Shown in pieces: positions 14,164 to 24,455 of a DNA stretch of 64,000 nt (within the stretch, counting starts at the first letter, position 1; each line of letters starts with the position of its first letter). Source of the stretch: Otis tarda (taxonomy: Eukaryota; Chordata; Aves; Otidiformes; Otididae); the NCBI GenBank assembly GCA_026413225.1, contig CM048552.1, positions 183,802,053 to 183,866,052 of the forward strand. The letters are read 5' to 3'. The position numbers were made by a program, and so were the translations under genes. Under the pieces are notes generated by a model, which saw nothing but the letters and a program-made list of their open reading frames with translations, had not been told where the DNA came from and ran no database searches.

Positions 14164-14198
14164 CTTTTTTTTTCTTTCTTTCTTTTTTTTTTTTTCCC
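14164..14198. repeat. T-rich/(CTTT)n tract close to exon D acceptor
   Basis: A T-rich run containing TTTCTTTCTTTCTTT and ending in CCCCC. On the ENOX1-sense strand it is a purine tract beginning about 42 nt upstream of the exon D acceptor. The true acceptor pyrimidine stretch lies between it and the exon. Confidence 0.85.
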
Positions 14199-16756
14199 CC
14201 CATCAAGTGCAGCTAAGTAAAAATGCACATTAAGAGATTCCTACATACCTACGCAGGATCTATCAATCACTGTGTTTTCAAAGGAAGGTAAACATTCATC
14301 CACTCATTTTTCCTTGCAATTTTCTGCATCACCTATCAACATAGTAGATGAGCTGAAATGTTGACCTAAAGCTACACAATTTACATTCCTGTTTAGAAGT
14401 CTCTCAAAATATGTAATTTTTCTACTTGATACTCCCATCTCGACCTCTGTAAGTGTAAAGGCCAGCTAAACATAAAAAACAACTACTAAAAAAGGATCTG
14501 GTTTGTTCTGAATGTAGAGTCCTTCCCCAGATCCTGTTGAGACCATGTACAATCTACTGCTTTTTTTCCAGCATGACAAAGGAACTGGAAGTATGAAGAA
14601 AGGCCAATTTTTTTAAAAAAAATCATGACTACGGATGAATGAGAAAATCGTGCTACATAAATTCCTGTGCCACAAAGAGGATGGTGTCATAACTGCATTG
14701 ATGCTAGATCTCAAATTTTGAGGCTTTACAATTGCAAACACTACTTCCCAATTCCCCACTGGAAATAATCTGGCAACAAAAATGAACTGAGTTCAGCATT
14801 CTTTAAAATAATTTTTAAAATGCAAACGTGCATTCGCAAGACTTCTTTCAGAATAAATAATGAAACATGTTGTGCCTCATCTTTAGTGATGTTCTACATA
14901 TTCATAATTTGGTCAATGTATCACATGCTAAAGCTAGCAGACTGCAAAGGCTTTAAGCCATGGGCTACACAGCAGTACAACAGGTCCCTGCTCTGAACTA
15001 AAACCCTTGACTGCTGTCAGAGGACAAATCATGCCAAAGCTATAAAAGGAGCCTTTCATGACCATATTGTGGAAGAACAAATGCTGGGCACCTATCTTAT
15101 TTCAAGTTTTATTTCCAAGGCCGAAAGATACTCGCAGAGTAGTTTCGCCAACTTTTAAAATGCCAACTCAGAGAAAGTGTGAGAAAATACTACATAGAAA
15201 ACTGAAAACAGAGCCCTCAGATGCAGGTAAAATTACTCAGTTTGGACAGGGCTAGCTCTAATTTCTCCATGCCAACCCACTGCAGTAGTCTCAGATGCAG
15301 AGCAGCATTTGTCTGTGGAGACAAACTGCGATGAGCTGGCACATCGGACGTTCTTCAGAAACCCATACTACTACAACCACTGTGTAATAACTCCAAGGAC
15401 AGGAAACGCCTGTTCAAAATGGCAGGAAAAACCGTGTTTGCTGGTTTTGAACGGCAATCCCAGAGAACCTGCCTTTCAGTCGTGTGTTTTGCCTGTGGTT
15501 TGAAGCACTTCAGTGCCTCATCACCGCAGTTAAAAATCACTTTTGAACTCTCTCCAGGGACAGAAAAGCTAAGACTTGTGTAGTAGATTAGGAGCATCTT
15601 TGCAAAAATGTGTATCTAGGCATACTCTGTTTTGCTGCTGGAAAAATATCCTGTTGTATGAATACAAGGGACTATCTGTACTACAGCACATATGAGACAA
15701 TAACTTCAAAGACATTAAATATCCATATATGTAGTGATCCTTCCAAAAAACCAATCTGAATGCCTTGTGATTCGACATTTTCTTTTTCAATATTTTGTGG
15801 AGTTTAGCTAAGCAGACTGTCAGTGAGGGAGAGGTATGACTTTCATTTTCCAGCAAGGAGCCCAAACCCAGATGAAAAACTCAGAGGTCCTACAAAGTCA
15901 AAAGGTATAAAAAACTTCCATGGAGTCTATCAAATCTGGTCTCCAAAGTGCACAAATTTGGGGTGAAGTAGAACTGAATAGTGCAAGAGAGGCAAATGAG
16001 GGGATTGTTTGTTATTTTAAAGCTCCCTTTATTTTGCTCTGCTTTTTCTTACTCAGAGGAGTAAGCACTACTTTTTCCCCAGAAGGCTGTTTGTGGTCTT
16101 ATATGTAGCTCTAGTCATAAGGTGTTGAAGAGTTACAGGTACACCATATTCAGTAAGACATAATAGAAGAAGAGTGTGGGCGACCTTTGAGAGCTGGGCC
16201 CTGAACTAATGAGGGAGTAATTATGTGGTTTTATCCACAGAGGTGTAGGCACAAAGGGGTCAGCCAAGAGGGGTCAGTGGTGCAGCTACTCTGATAACCA
16301 TGACAAATGCTAACTCCTCCCAGTTCGACTCACCAGCTGCATTCCTCAGTGATTGCTCTGTGCCAAAACAGCATTATCAGCAATGTGAAAGGACTCTGCC
16401 AAGGTCCCAGGTCTCATGAACCTAAAATTAGATATCCCAGCTGGGCTGTATTTTCCAGGAAGACACAATCTCTCTTCCTCTGCCCTCATCTTTTTTCACC
16501 ATTGGCAGGAGCACACTGGGCATGGACAGAGTGAGAAACACCGCACTGCAGAATGCATGATTCTTGTGGACCTCGAAGCCCCACTTAATCTGAATAAAGA
16601 AATAATGAAAAGCACTGTGCATCTATAGGTTGTATGTGTACCAGCACAGTTGAGTTTTATTAGTAACCTTCATTTTTAAATAAATGGGGATCATGATAAA
16701 AAAAAAGAAGACTGAATGGTGTAAATTGCAGTTCAAAACCCAGTACCCTGTGCAGC

Positions 16757-16781
16757 ACTGGTTACCCTTTAGGTAACCAGT
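16757..16781. repeat. Perfect 10-bp inverted repeat (hairpin)
   Basis: Arms ACTGGTTACC (16757-16766) and GGTAACCAGT (16772-16781) are exact reverse complements around a 5-nt loop CTTTA. No T-run follows that would suggest a transcript terminator. Confidence 0.9.
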
Positions 16782-16907
16782 TCAAGTGCCTACAAATTAA
16801 CAGATTTTTGAAATTGCCCATGCATCACACTGAAAAAATCTAATTGCTTCTTTAACTCTTAAGACTGAAGCTGGTCAGCCAGCCAGGTGGTTTCCACTAG
16901 CACAGAA

Positions 16908-17010
16908 ACTTAGAACAACCTGGGTCAGAGGGGACCTTGGATGTCACCTAGTCCAATCCCCCTCGTAGAGCAGGGCCAGTTATAAAGTCAGATCAGGTGG
17001 CTCAGGGCTT
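16908..17010 (-). mobile_element. CR1 LINE 3' fragment, older copy
   Basis: The plus strand reads AACCTGGGTCAGAGGGGACC, then CTAGTCCAATCCCCCT and a diverged GCAGGGCCAG segment. This is the reverse complement of a CR1 3' end, so the element is on the minus strand. The terminal octamers are degraded and the body is diverged, consistent with an older CR1 subfamily. It has no coding content. Confidence 0.75.
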
Positions 17011-19554
17011 GACTTCTTTCCCTTAACAAAAACAGCAAAAGCCTTTGGCATGGCTTCTTGCACCGTTAAATGAGGCTTTGTGGACACTACAGCACCAATG
17101 GCCTAGCCAGTGAAGAACAGACTCCTTGATAAGTTGATAGCCAGCAAGATGCTGTGTAGCAATGGGTGCAAAACTGGCAGACCCTATTTTGTAAATGGGA
17201 TCCTCATGCACCCATCTGGGTTGGCAACTTTGAGCTGTGGGCAGCTGGGAGGCTGGCGCTTTCCATTGATGTTCAAAGGTATTTGAATATATGAGGGAAC
17301 CACCTGCCATTGTCACCCCTCCATGCATGGGCAACGAATTGCCCTCACACACCCTTTTCCCCATCTCTTTGCTCAGGACTGCAGCTAGCACAAACTGCAT
17401 GCTTGGCTTGTCATTTTTCATTTCAGTTTCGCACACAACAACAGAGGAAAAGACTTTGGGAACGTGCCAAGATCCTCACTTTAAAGGAGCAGCAACAGGA
17501 AAAATTAATGAGGGTGCTAAATAAAAATCAAACACAGTATTTCCATATCACAGGTCTAGTCAAAACTCCATGGCTTGACTTACCTTTGAGTGTTGCTATA
17601 CTGGGGACCGGCCAATAGCTGCTCTCTAACTGGGGGTCTAGATCAGAGTGTTGATGATCAGCGAGAAAATAAAATAAAACCAATACATGGTACTAAATGG
17701 AAACCCTCAGGGGAAAATATCAGCACAGGAAAAATGCATACACAGACTTCTAGGATATAAACAGGTCTACCTCAAGCCACCTGTTTGTCCCATATTTTAA
17801 AGCCCAAGGCCATCAATATTTGCAGGAGTTACTGAATTGTCAGCCACAAGAGTGAAGTACATACAGTTTAAAGAATGAGCTTTCTCATGGGCTCGTACGT
17901 AGATTTTAGAAAGTCTTTTTCTTGGGAGATCAAAATTGAAACTTTCAGAGCTAAATGAAAACTGCCTTTTCTCAACTTTTTTTTTTACCATAGTCTTCTA
18001 TCCATCTCCCAGTCTCCTTTTCATACATATTTACTTCGGAATAGGAAGGGGAAAAAAAATCAGTGATTAAACTACTTGATGGATTTTGTAATCACTCGCA
18101 CTATTCTGATGAAAAGTACAGCATAAATACAAAGTTTGATGAGATTAGATGGGGTAGATATATAAAACTGATTAGGTAGACAAAATTATCATTATACTAC
18201 AGATATCAAAGGCATTACTTTCCCCTAATATAACACGCATACTATATTAACCACAAATTCTGCTTCTATGTCTCTTTTGTCTCTATAGGGAAAAGAAAAT
18301 GCCTTAACAATATGGCACCCCCACCATTTCAGAATACATTGTGTTTGAGAATGGATTAAAGACTGGCTAAAAAACCCCAATATTTTGGTACAAATAAAAC
18401 ATGACCCTGCCTAGTGGCAGACCTCCCTGCTCTGCAGTGGTGTGGGACAGCCAGTGCTCCCAGTTTCATCTGCGGAGTTCAGTGCTGGTAAAAAGAAGTG
18501 AAACGTGGCTGCAGCATGTCCCTGCTTTTCTTCCTTCTTCCTATCAGCTCCACTCGTTCTATCCCTGATCTGGCCAGAGACACCAAGCACAACACTTTAG
18601 AAGAAAGAAAAGGTGTGGAGGAAAAGACAGATGGGGAGGGAGGCTGCTGAGCAGACGGTAAGAGGAAGTGTAGACAGCAGTGCGACAAAAGGAAATGGAA
18701 GGAGGAAGGATGGATCAGAAACTTGGAAAAAAAAAACTGGCAAAAAATTCAACATGAGAAAGGATGAGGAAGGGAATCTGTCACCTCCATCTCTCTTCAT
18801 TTCCCTTATTCTGAATGTGCACTCCAGTGCGTTATGAATGAGGACACATGGTAGCAAAGGGAATTTCCTACCTCTAATAATCAAATCTAGTCCTCCAGGA
18901 TTTAAGGCATATAAAATTAAAATAAAGCTTGATTTGGAGTGAAGCAAAGGGTGCAGTCAACTGCTGAGAATCAGGAGGGGGGACACTGGCTCTGGCCCAG
19001 GGTGGCAGCCTGTAGGTTTCTGAGCTTTTCTTTCCTCTCCTTCTTGCCACTGTTTTGTTTATCATATACAGTAATACCAGCTCCTGAATCTGATGTACCC
19101 CTCCTCTGCTCTGTTGCTTGTGGAGATGGGGCCTCCTAGACAGAAGCTGGAAGCTGGGAAATGTGCTACTGCTTCTTTCTACTGCAATGCCTGTAAGCTG
19201 TGCCAATGAACGACAGCATTACGGAAGTAATGTGAAAAACAAACATACAGGAAGAATGGAGACTGGGAAGAGAGGATGAAGAGGGAAGAAGAAATGAAGT
19301 GAAAATTTAAAAAAAAAGTAAGGAAAAAACAGGATGGAATGAAGATCTGGAAGAAACCTGAAAATACAGCAATATATCAAATAAATCTTCATCTAGACCT
19401 TATAAAACTCACGATTTTCTCTAGCTCTTCAAACAGATAATTAAAGCAAGCAGCCAAGGTAGGAAAAAACCCCACAAACCCAAACATAAAAACCGTTGTG
19501 AAACAAAGGAGCTAGGTTTTTTCCTGGCCGTGTATTTAAAAAGTTAAGATGTTT

Positions 19555-19776
19555 TCTTAAATTTTTTACAATGCGAGTTATAGAACACTGGAACAGGTTG
19601 CCCAGAGAGGTGGTGGAGGCCCCATCCCTGGAAACGTTCAAGGCCAGGCTGGATGAGGCTCTGAGCAACCTGATCTAGTCAGGGATGTCCCTGCTCTTTG
19701 CAGGGGGGTTGGACTAGATGACCTTTGAAGGTCTCTTCCAACTCTAACCATTCTATGATTCTATGATTCTATGATT
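19555..19776 (+). mobile_element. CR1 LINE 3' fragment, young subfamily
   Basis: The last part of ORF2 (frame reading [20 protein letters not shown] and onward to LSNLI) is followed by the CR1 3' UTR with GGGGGGTTGGACTAGATGAC and three ATTCTATG-type octamers. It is severely 5'-truncated. By eye it differs at only a handful of positions from the end of the larger copy at 54.3-57.4 kb, so both belong to the same or a close subfamily. It is antisense to ENOX1. Confidence 0.93.
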
Positions 19777-20932
19777 TTAAGATGCAGCTGATGATGGTTT
19801 GAGAGACCACTTGTTTCTAGCTGTGTGAGCTTCCTAGGGATACCTACAGGACATTAAGATTATGTCCTTACTGCTGAACAGAAGATGGTCAGATGGGAGT
19901 TCAAACAAGGTATCTCTAATTGTTAGCTGCCTCCAAGGCTCCATTTTGGATGGTCCCAGTAGGTCCCCTCAAGGTCACCCTACACAGGGTGGCTGTTAAG
20001 CCAGTCTGTGTCAGCTCATCTTGGCCAAGGAGCAGTTCCTGGCCCTTGTTTATTTAGGAATATTTTGCATGTAGAGTGGAAGTGTTACACTACACTTATG
20101 GGACAAAACCACTTGTGGGTTTCCCCAGGACCCAGAAAGAGAGATGAACCAGCCTGTGGAGACAAATACATAGAGGCAATGCAATCCAGCTCAGATAGGT
20201 GAAGAAGGGCTCAGTTAGGAAACCATTCTCATACGGAGGAGCGTGTAACCTTAAGAGGGCACTGACAGTCATGGAAGTCTGATATGTGATAGTAAAATTG
20301 GTTTTCACCTTTTTTCTTCTTTTTCTTTTTTTCCCTGTGAATTAGAGGGGTTTTTTTTTCTTCTGTTCCTTCGTTGGAAGATAAAAGAGATTCTGAAATT
20401 TCACTCCTGAGTTTCTGAGGTACTCATTGTCCTGGGAGGCAACAGACGTAGCCTACAGACGGGGCTCAGAATCTAACCTATGCAGTAGCTGAATACATGC
20501 ACACATAAAGGCAGACTTTATTCAGGCTGTACTGCAAATCTATAAAAATATGCCAATGAAATTGCCAGCCTATCAGAGAAATTGGCACTGGAAAACAGCA
20601 GTGTTCCTGGCCTAGTGCCCTCCTCTTTCCACAACCTGTGAGCAAAACTACATAAACCTGTGTAAATCGAAAATAAGATTGTTCTGTAGTGAATTTCAGG
20701 TTCTGTTGCATTGTTGTGGGATGGCAGGAAATTGCTCCCAAGTAAGCAACATACAAAACCAGGCACAAGTCTTGGCAGACACAGAAATACAAAATTGCTC
20801 CTTGCCACTCCAAGCTACAGCCACTGAGCTCAAGAAAGACTTGCCGAGATAAAAGCTAAGAAAATAAGCAAACATTAGCATCACAAAATACAAATGAGAA
20901 GCAAAGAAAATCCATTAAAGAATGTGAAGTAC

Positions 20933-21139
20933 CAGAAAGGTAAATGGCTTTATCAACCATGAACTCCTCTGCAAAACGAATGTGACAAAAATTCTTCTTG
21001 CTTTTCCGAATTGCTGTTATATCTCCACATTGCTCAAAGACTTCCTGAATAATTTCCTCCGTTGCGTTTTCTGGTAATCCTCCAACAAACACTGTTTTAC
21101 ACCCAGGAGGTCTCTCTCTTGTTGAAGGTGGTGGAAGAT
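20933..21139 (-). CDS. ENOX1: ENOX1 internal coding exon C (first part of RRM-like domain)
   Basis: This exon has 69 codons in phase 1-1. It starts with a split Asn codon, then LPPPSTRERPPGCKTVFVGGL, followed by an acidic helix ENATEEIIQEVFEQCG, then DITAIRKSKKNFCHIRF and EEFMVDKAIYLSG. TVFVGGL fits the RNP2 strand of an RNA recognition motif, and KNFCHIRF sits where RNP1 would be but lacks the usual G-F/Y-G-F pattern. The fold is therefore RRM-like, and RNA binding is not proven by sequence. The acceptor is TTGACTTAG. The donor is TTCTG|gtactt, which splits a Gly codon. The open frame continues a little into intron on both sides, but the match to ENOX1 ends sharply at these splice sites. Confidence 0.97.
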
Positions 21140-22865
21140 CTAAGTCAAAACAGAAATCACATTGGAATACAAAATTTTTCTTTTGATCCATTGGCTCTAT
21201 TCATTCCCAGCAACAGTCATTTGACATAGCATGGAGGCCGGAGAGAGGGAGAAGCAAAATAACTGAATATTGCAGAGATTGTCCAAAATTGATTACTTGA
21301 ATCTAAACCTTTTCAAGTTTTAGGTGGCGTTTCAGAGATTAATTCCTGCCACTGCGGGTTGTTCTCCAGTACAGACGGTAAGGTCTAAAAGGATCTTTCT
21401 TTTGCCTGCACAGTCACACAAAAACCAGAAAATATTCTGTTTCAAAGCAGGGGAGCTTCTGCAGCTGATTTGACCTTAAGCATAGATCTCAAGCACTGGT
21501 GCAGTACATTCAAAGCCTGATTTTCACCTTCTCTGGCTCATACACATCACTCACCACACTTGCTGTGTGTGGACCCTCTGCAAGCAAGCCCATGCTGCAT
21601 GCACTGCGGGCACTTGGGCTGGACACCTTTCCCTGATCTTAGCATAATTTAATTTCTGTCTCAGAGTACAGGAGCACAGCAAACAGAAAAACAGAGTGGG
21701 AAACACAACGAAGTGACAGCATGATGAAAATGCTCTGCCGGTTATCTGTTTTGTCTTGTTGCCAGATAATGGAGCGAACGCCAGCACATAGGAAGGATAA
21801 CCTCACTGTTTACAAGTGCTCATGAGGTGGAGTGGCTAGAAATGTTATTTTTATGCATAAATAGAGAGCATATATACACACTTAAATCAGAAAACTATTA
21901 GATTTTTGAAGGCTGTATAAAAATTATACTCTGTCATAACACTTCACCTTGTTTATATGTAGATTACTACAGCATTCCTCTAAAAATAATTCTCTAAGAT
22001 GGATTCTGATTGATATACTGAATTTTTTTGGCCCTGTAACACAGTAAATGGGGTTACAACCTTATAATATAGATATATATACATACTCACACACACAGCC
22101 AGTTTGATTAAACCATGGGTACACTTCAAATCCAAAGCACCAGACTATTTGCTTAATTTTCTCTTTTGTCTTCACAGTGATGGTGAAAGCCGCTGGTCTG
22201 ACAGCTCTGAAACTAAACTCCTGGGGCTAACATACACAAAATCAGACTTTGTGCCTAAGCTGGTGGCTCAGTGGGAAGAGTGTTCCATTTGCACAAAGTC
22301 CCAGAAGGGGCAGAAGGAAGCCTGGTCCCCACTTTCAAAGAGGAGAATGAACTCATCTGTCATGCTGCCCCCAAAAAAACAGCAAGAGAGGAGCCATAGT
22401 CTCCCTTTCCCTCCATCTCCCCCAGGGAGGGACTGGAGCTAGTCAATGTTCAGGTACAAGGTGCTGTGTCCAGGGACATGAGCCCAGATCAGTTCCATCT
22501 ACCTGCAAGTACCTGAAGGGTAGCATGGAGATGATCAGCATCATATAATCACTATATTTTGTGACATTCTGATCTAAAGGAAAGACAGATTTCTACTATG
22601 AGAAGCGTAGTTCTCAAAGCCCTGTTAGCTTTATTCAAGTAATTCTTTTTTTTTTTTTGTACAAACTGTGTATATTTTTTAAAATCATCTTACAGAGATG
22701 AATAAATATGCCCTGATGCCATACCATGCTTTACACAGAGTAGACCTCAGAAGGAAACACCACACTTGCCTACAGTCTATTTAAAAACCATAATTTTTAT
22801 TAGATTAAAAAAAATTTCATGCAATATATTTAGGAAAATAACATTCATTCGTCAGATACACTTAC
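21140..22865 (-). other. ENOX1 intron between exons B and C (1.7 kb)
   Basis: The shortest complete intron in the window. It holds a short TA/CA alternating tract near 22068-22100 and a T run near 22647. I see no mobile element or exon in it. Confidence 0.8.
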
Positions 22866-23039
22866 TTGGGTTTGGAGGGAAGAGCGTGCAGCTTTTGCAG
22901 TGAATTATTTCTTTGACTACAGGCACATCTGTTGGTGGTGGTGGTGGCACTAACCCCATGCCTGGTATCATTGGGTTAATCGGAGTGATTCCAGTCATCA
23001 TGCTAAGACTTGGATCAAAGCCTGGTACACAGATTGAAT
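22866..23039 (-). CDS. ENOX1: ENOX1 internal coding exon B (proline run and CxxC)
   Basis: This exon has 58 codons in phase 1-1. It continues exon A through a split Asp codon (G|AT) and reads DSICVPGFDPSL, then MMTGITPINPMIPGMGL, then a run of five prolines, then VVKEIIHCKSCTLFPPNPN. The HCKSC segment is a CxxC pair that could act in redox chemistry or metal binding; that role is an inference. The acceptor is ATATTTACAG and the donor is CCCAA|gtaag. It lies only 1.7 kb from exon C but 36.5 kb downstream of exon A. From memory human ENOX1 has GLGLV and TEVAVV where this copy has GMGLV and TDVPVV, so conservation is very high. The reading frame is open throughout. Confidence 0.96.
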
Positions 23040-23154
23040 CTGTAAATATATAGCATAAAATCCTGGCTTATAAATCTTGAGACTACTTGTTACTATTTTC
23101 TTTTACAGACAGTTTTGCTTTAGGCTTTTTTTTTTTTTTTCACAAGCATCACTA

Positions 23155-23226
23155 TTAAAAAAAGGAGAAAGGAAAAGGAAATTGGAAAAGGGAAAAGAGG
23201 GGAGGAGAGAAGGAAAGGGAGAGGGA
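23155..23226. repeat. Polypurine tract
   Basis: Roughly 70 bp almost entirely of A and G, with GGAAAAGGAAATTGGAAAAG near its start. It sits just upstream of exon B in transcription order and is pyrimidine-rich on the ENOX1-sense strand. At more than 100 nt from the acceptor it is too distant to be the polypyrimidine tract itself. Confidence 0.8.
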
Positions 23227-24182
23227 AGTGCATTTTCAGTGAAAAAAAGTAAACTATGCATAAAGAAGAAAATGTTACATAATTTAAAATATTAATATGA
23301 CTCAGTAAAACACAGCACATTAAAGTATAAAATCATGCATCATGAATATCTGTTATTATCTGGAATGCTATTTTCTGTTTCATAATGCTACTGTAGTGTT
23401 TACATTGCCTTCTGACCAGAATGTACAAAGAATATAATTTAACATCGATATGTCCTCTTCATCTAATTGTCAGTCAGATTTACCACAACATAGCCTTCTC
23501 ACATAAGTGAACTTGATTAACGAACAGGACGGAGAAAGATCCATTTCTAGCTCTTTTATGGAAGTGTAGTTAGCCAAGACTTCTATCCATTTTAACCTGC
23601 AATATAAAGTTTCAGCTGCATAGAATGAGGTCTTTTTGAACCTTGGAATTAATTCCTGCTTGTCCTGTTATTTAATCGGATTAGTAGATTCTCTTCAACA
23701 CGTGTATTATTAAAATACACCACTACAGCTCCATACAGTAAAATGCATATTTGGCAAATGTTACTCTTTCTCCTTCCTGATCTCTTTGCCAAGACTTCCA
23801 TACATATTATTTAAAGCTGAAAGATTTACTGGGGAGCACCAGTGCTGTAACACCAAGAATTGTAATAAGCAGATGTTTCAGATGAACTGAGAGCCAACTT
23901 CTGAAATTTGGTTTCGTTAAAAACAACGCTTTGGGTTTCTTGAGGCATAATGAATAAAATATTTTGAGAGACCGATCTCTTTGTTGGCACAAAACTGCTG
24001 CTATTTGGCACCATCAATTATTTAAAAGAAGAGAGTTACTTTAGTGTTCTACAGGTTTTCTGCTGAGTTTTCTGGCTAGGAACTGGAAAGTATTTAATGA
24101 TACATGCAAACATCGGGTTTGGTAGCTTGGGAGCTTGTTTATTTTGAAAAAGCAAAGAGGGAAACAACTCCTTCTCTAGGTT

Positions 24183-24189
24183 TATATAT

Positions 24190-24220
<31 letters not shown>

Positions 24221-24224
24221 TATG
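24183..24224. repeat. TA-rich dinucleotide tract
   Basis: Alternating TATATATATACATACATATA and a similar continuation containing TGTACATATATATG. It ends about 25 bp before the MIR-like element begins. Confidence 0.85.
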
Positions 24225-24246
24225 AAATTTGAGCTACATTTGCTAC

Positions 24247-24455
24247 GAGGCAGCATGATCAATGGAATGTGACCCGAGAGACCTGTTTCTTCATTCTAAA
24301 TCTGCTTTTGGGAAGCTATGTGACCCTGGGTCAGCCTGTTGACCTTTCTGTATCTCAATTTCTGCATCTGCAAAACAGATACAGTAATATTCACTTACTG
24401 GTGAAGATTAGCTCACATTTTTATAGCACTTTGCAGGTGTAAAGCACTCTGTGGG
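24247..24455 (+). mobile_element. MIR-like (CORE-SINE) ancient SINE copy
   Basis: The order of conserved blocks follows the MIR consensus as I recall it. A GAGGCAGCATGATCAATGGA head comes first, then GAGACCTGTTTCTTCATTCT, then the core with CTATGTGACCCTGGGTCAGC and CCTTTCTGTATCTCAATTTC. GCATCTGCAAAACAGATACA follows, then GATTAGCTCAC and a tail with AGCACTTTGCAGGTGTAAAG. It looks almost full length but heavily substituted, consistent with great age. A repeat-profile search would be decisive. The copy is antisense to ENOX1. Confidence 0.8.

Larger units (their letters stand above)
14123..20932 (-). other. ENOX1 intron between exons C and D (6.8 kb)
   Basis: Unique intron sequence with two CR1 tails (about 16.9 and 19.55-19.78 kb), a perfect 10-bp-arm hairpin at 16757 and a CTTT/T-rich tract at about 14164-14198. 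A plus-strand segment near 17427 looks exon-like but I do not recognise it; it is treated as a finding, not a gene. Confidence 0.75.

Noticed and set aside
17023-17436. 137-codon minus-strand open frame in the ENOX1 sense orientation
   Set aside because: It does not match ENOX1, which has its exons on both sides accounted for by continuous codons, and no splice sites frame it.
22251-22300. GCTGGTGGCTCAGTGGGAAG, reminiscent of a tRNA D-arm or A-box
   Set aside because: No B-box, anticodon arm or acceptor stem can be paired around it.
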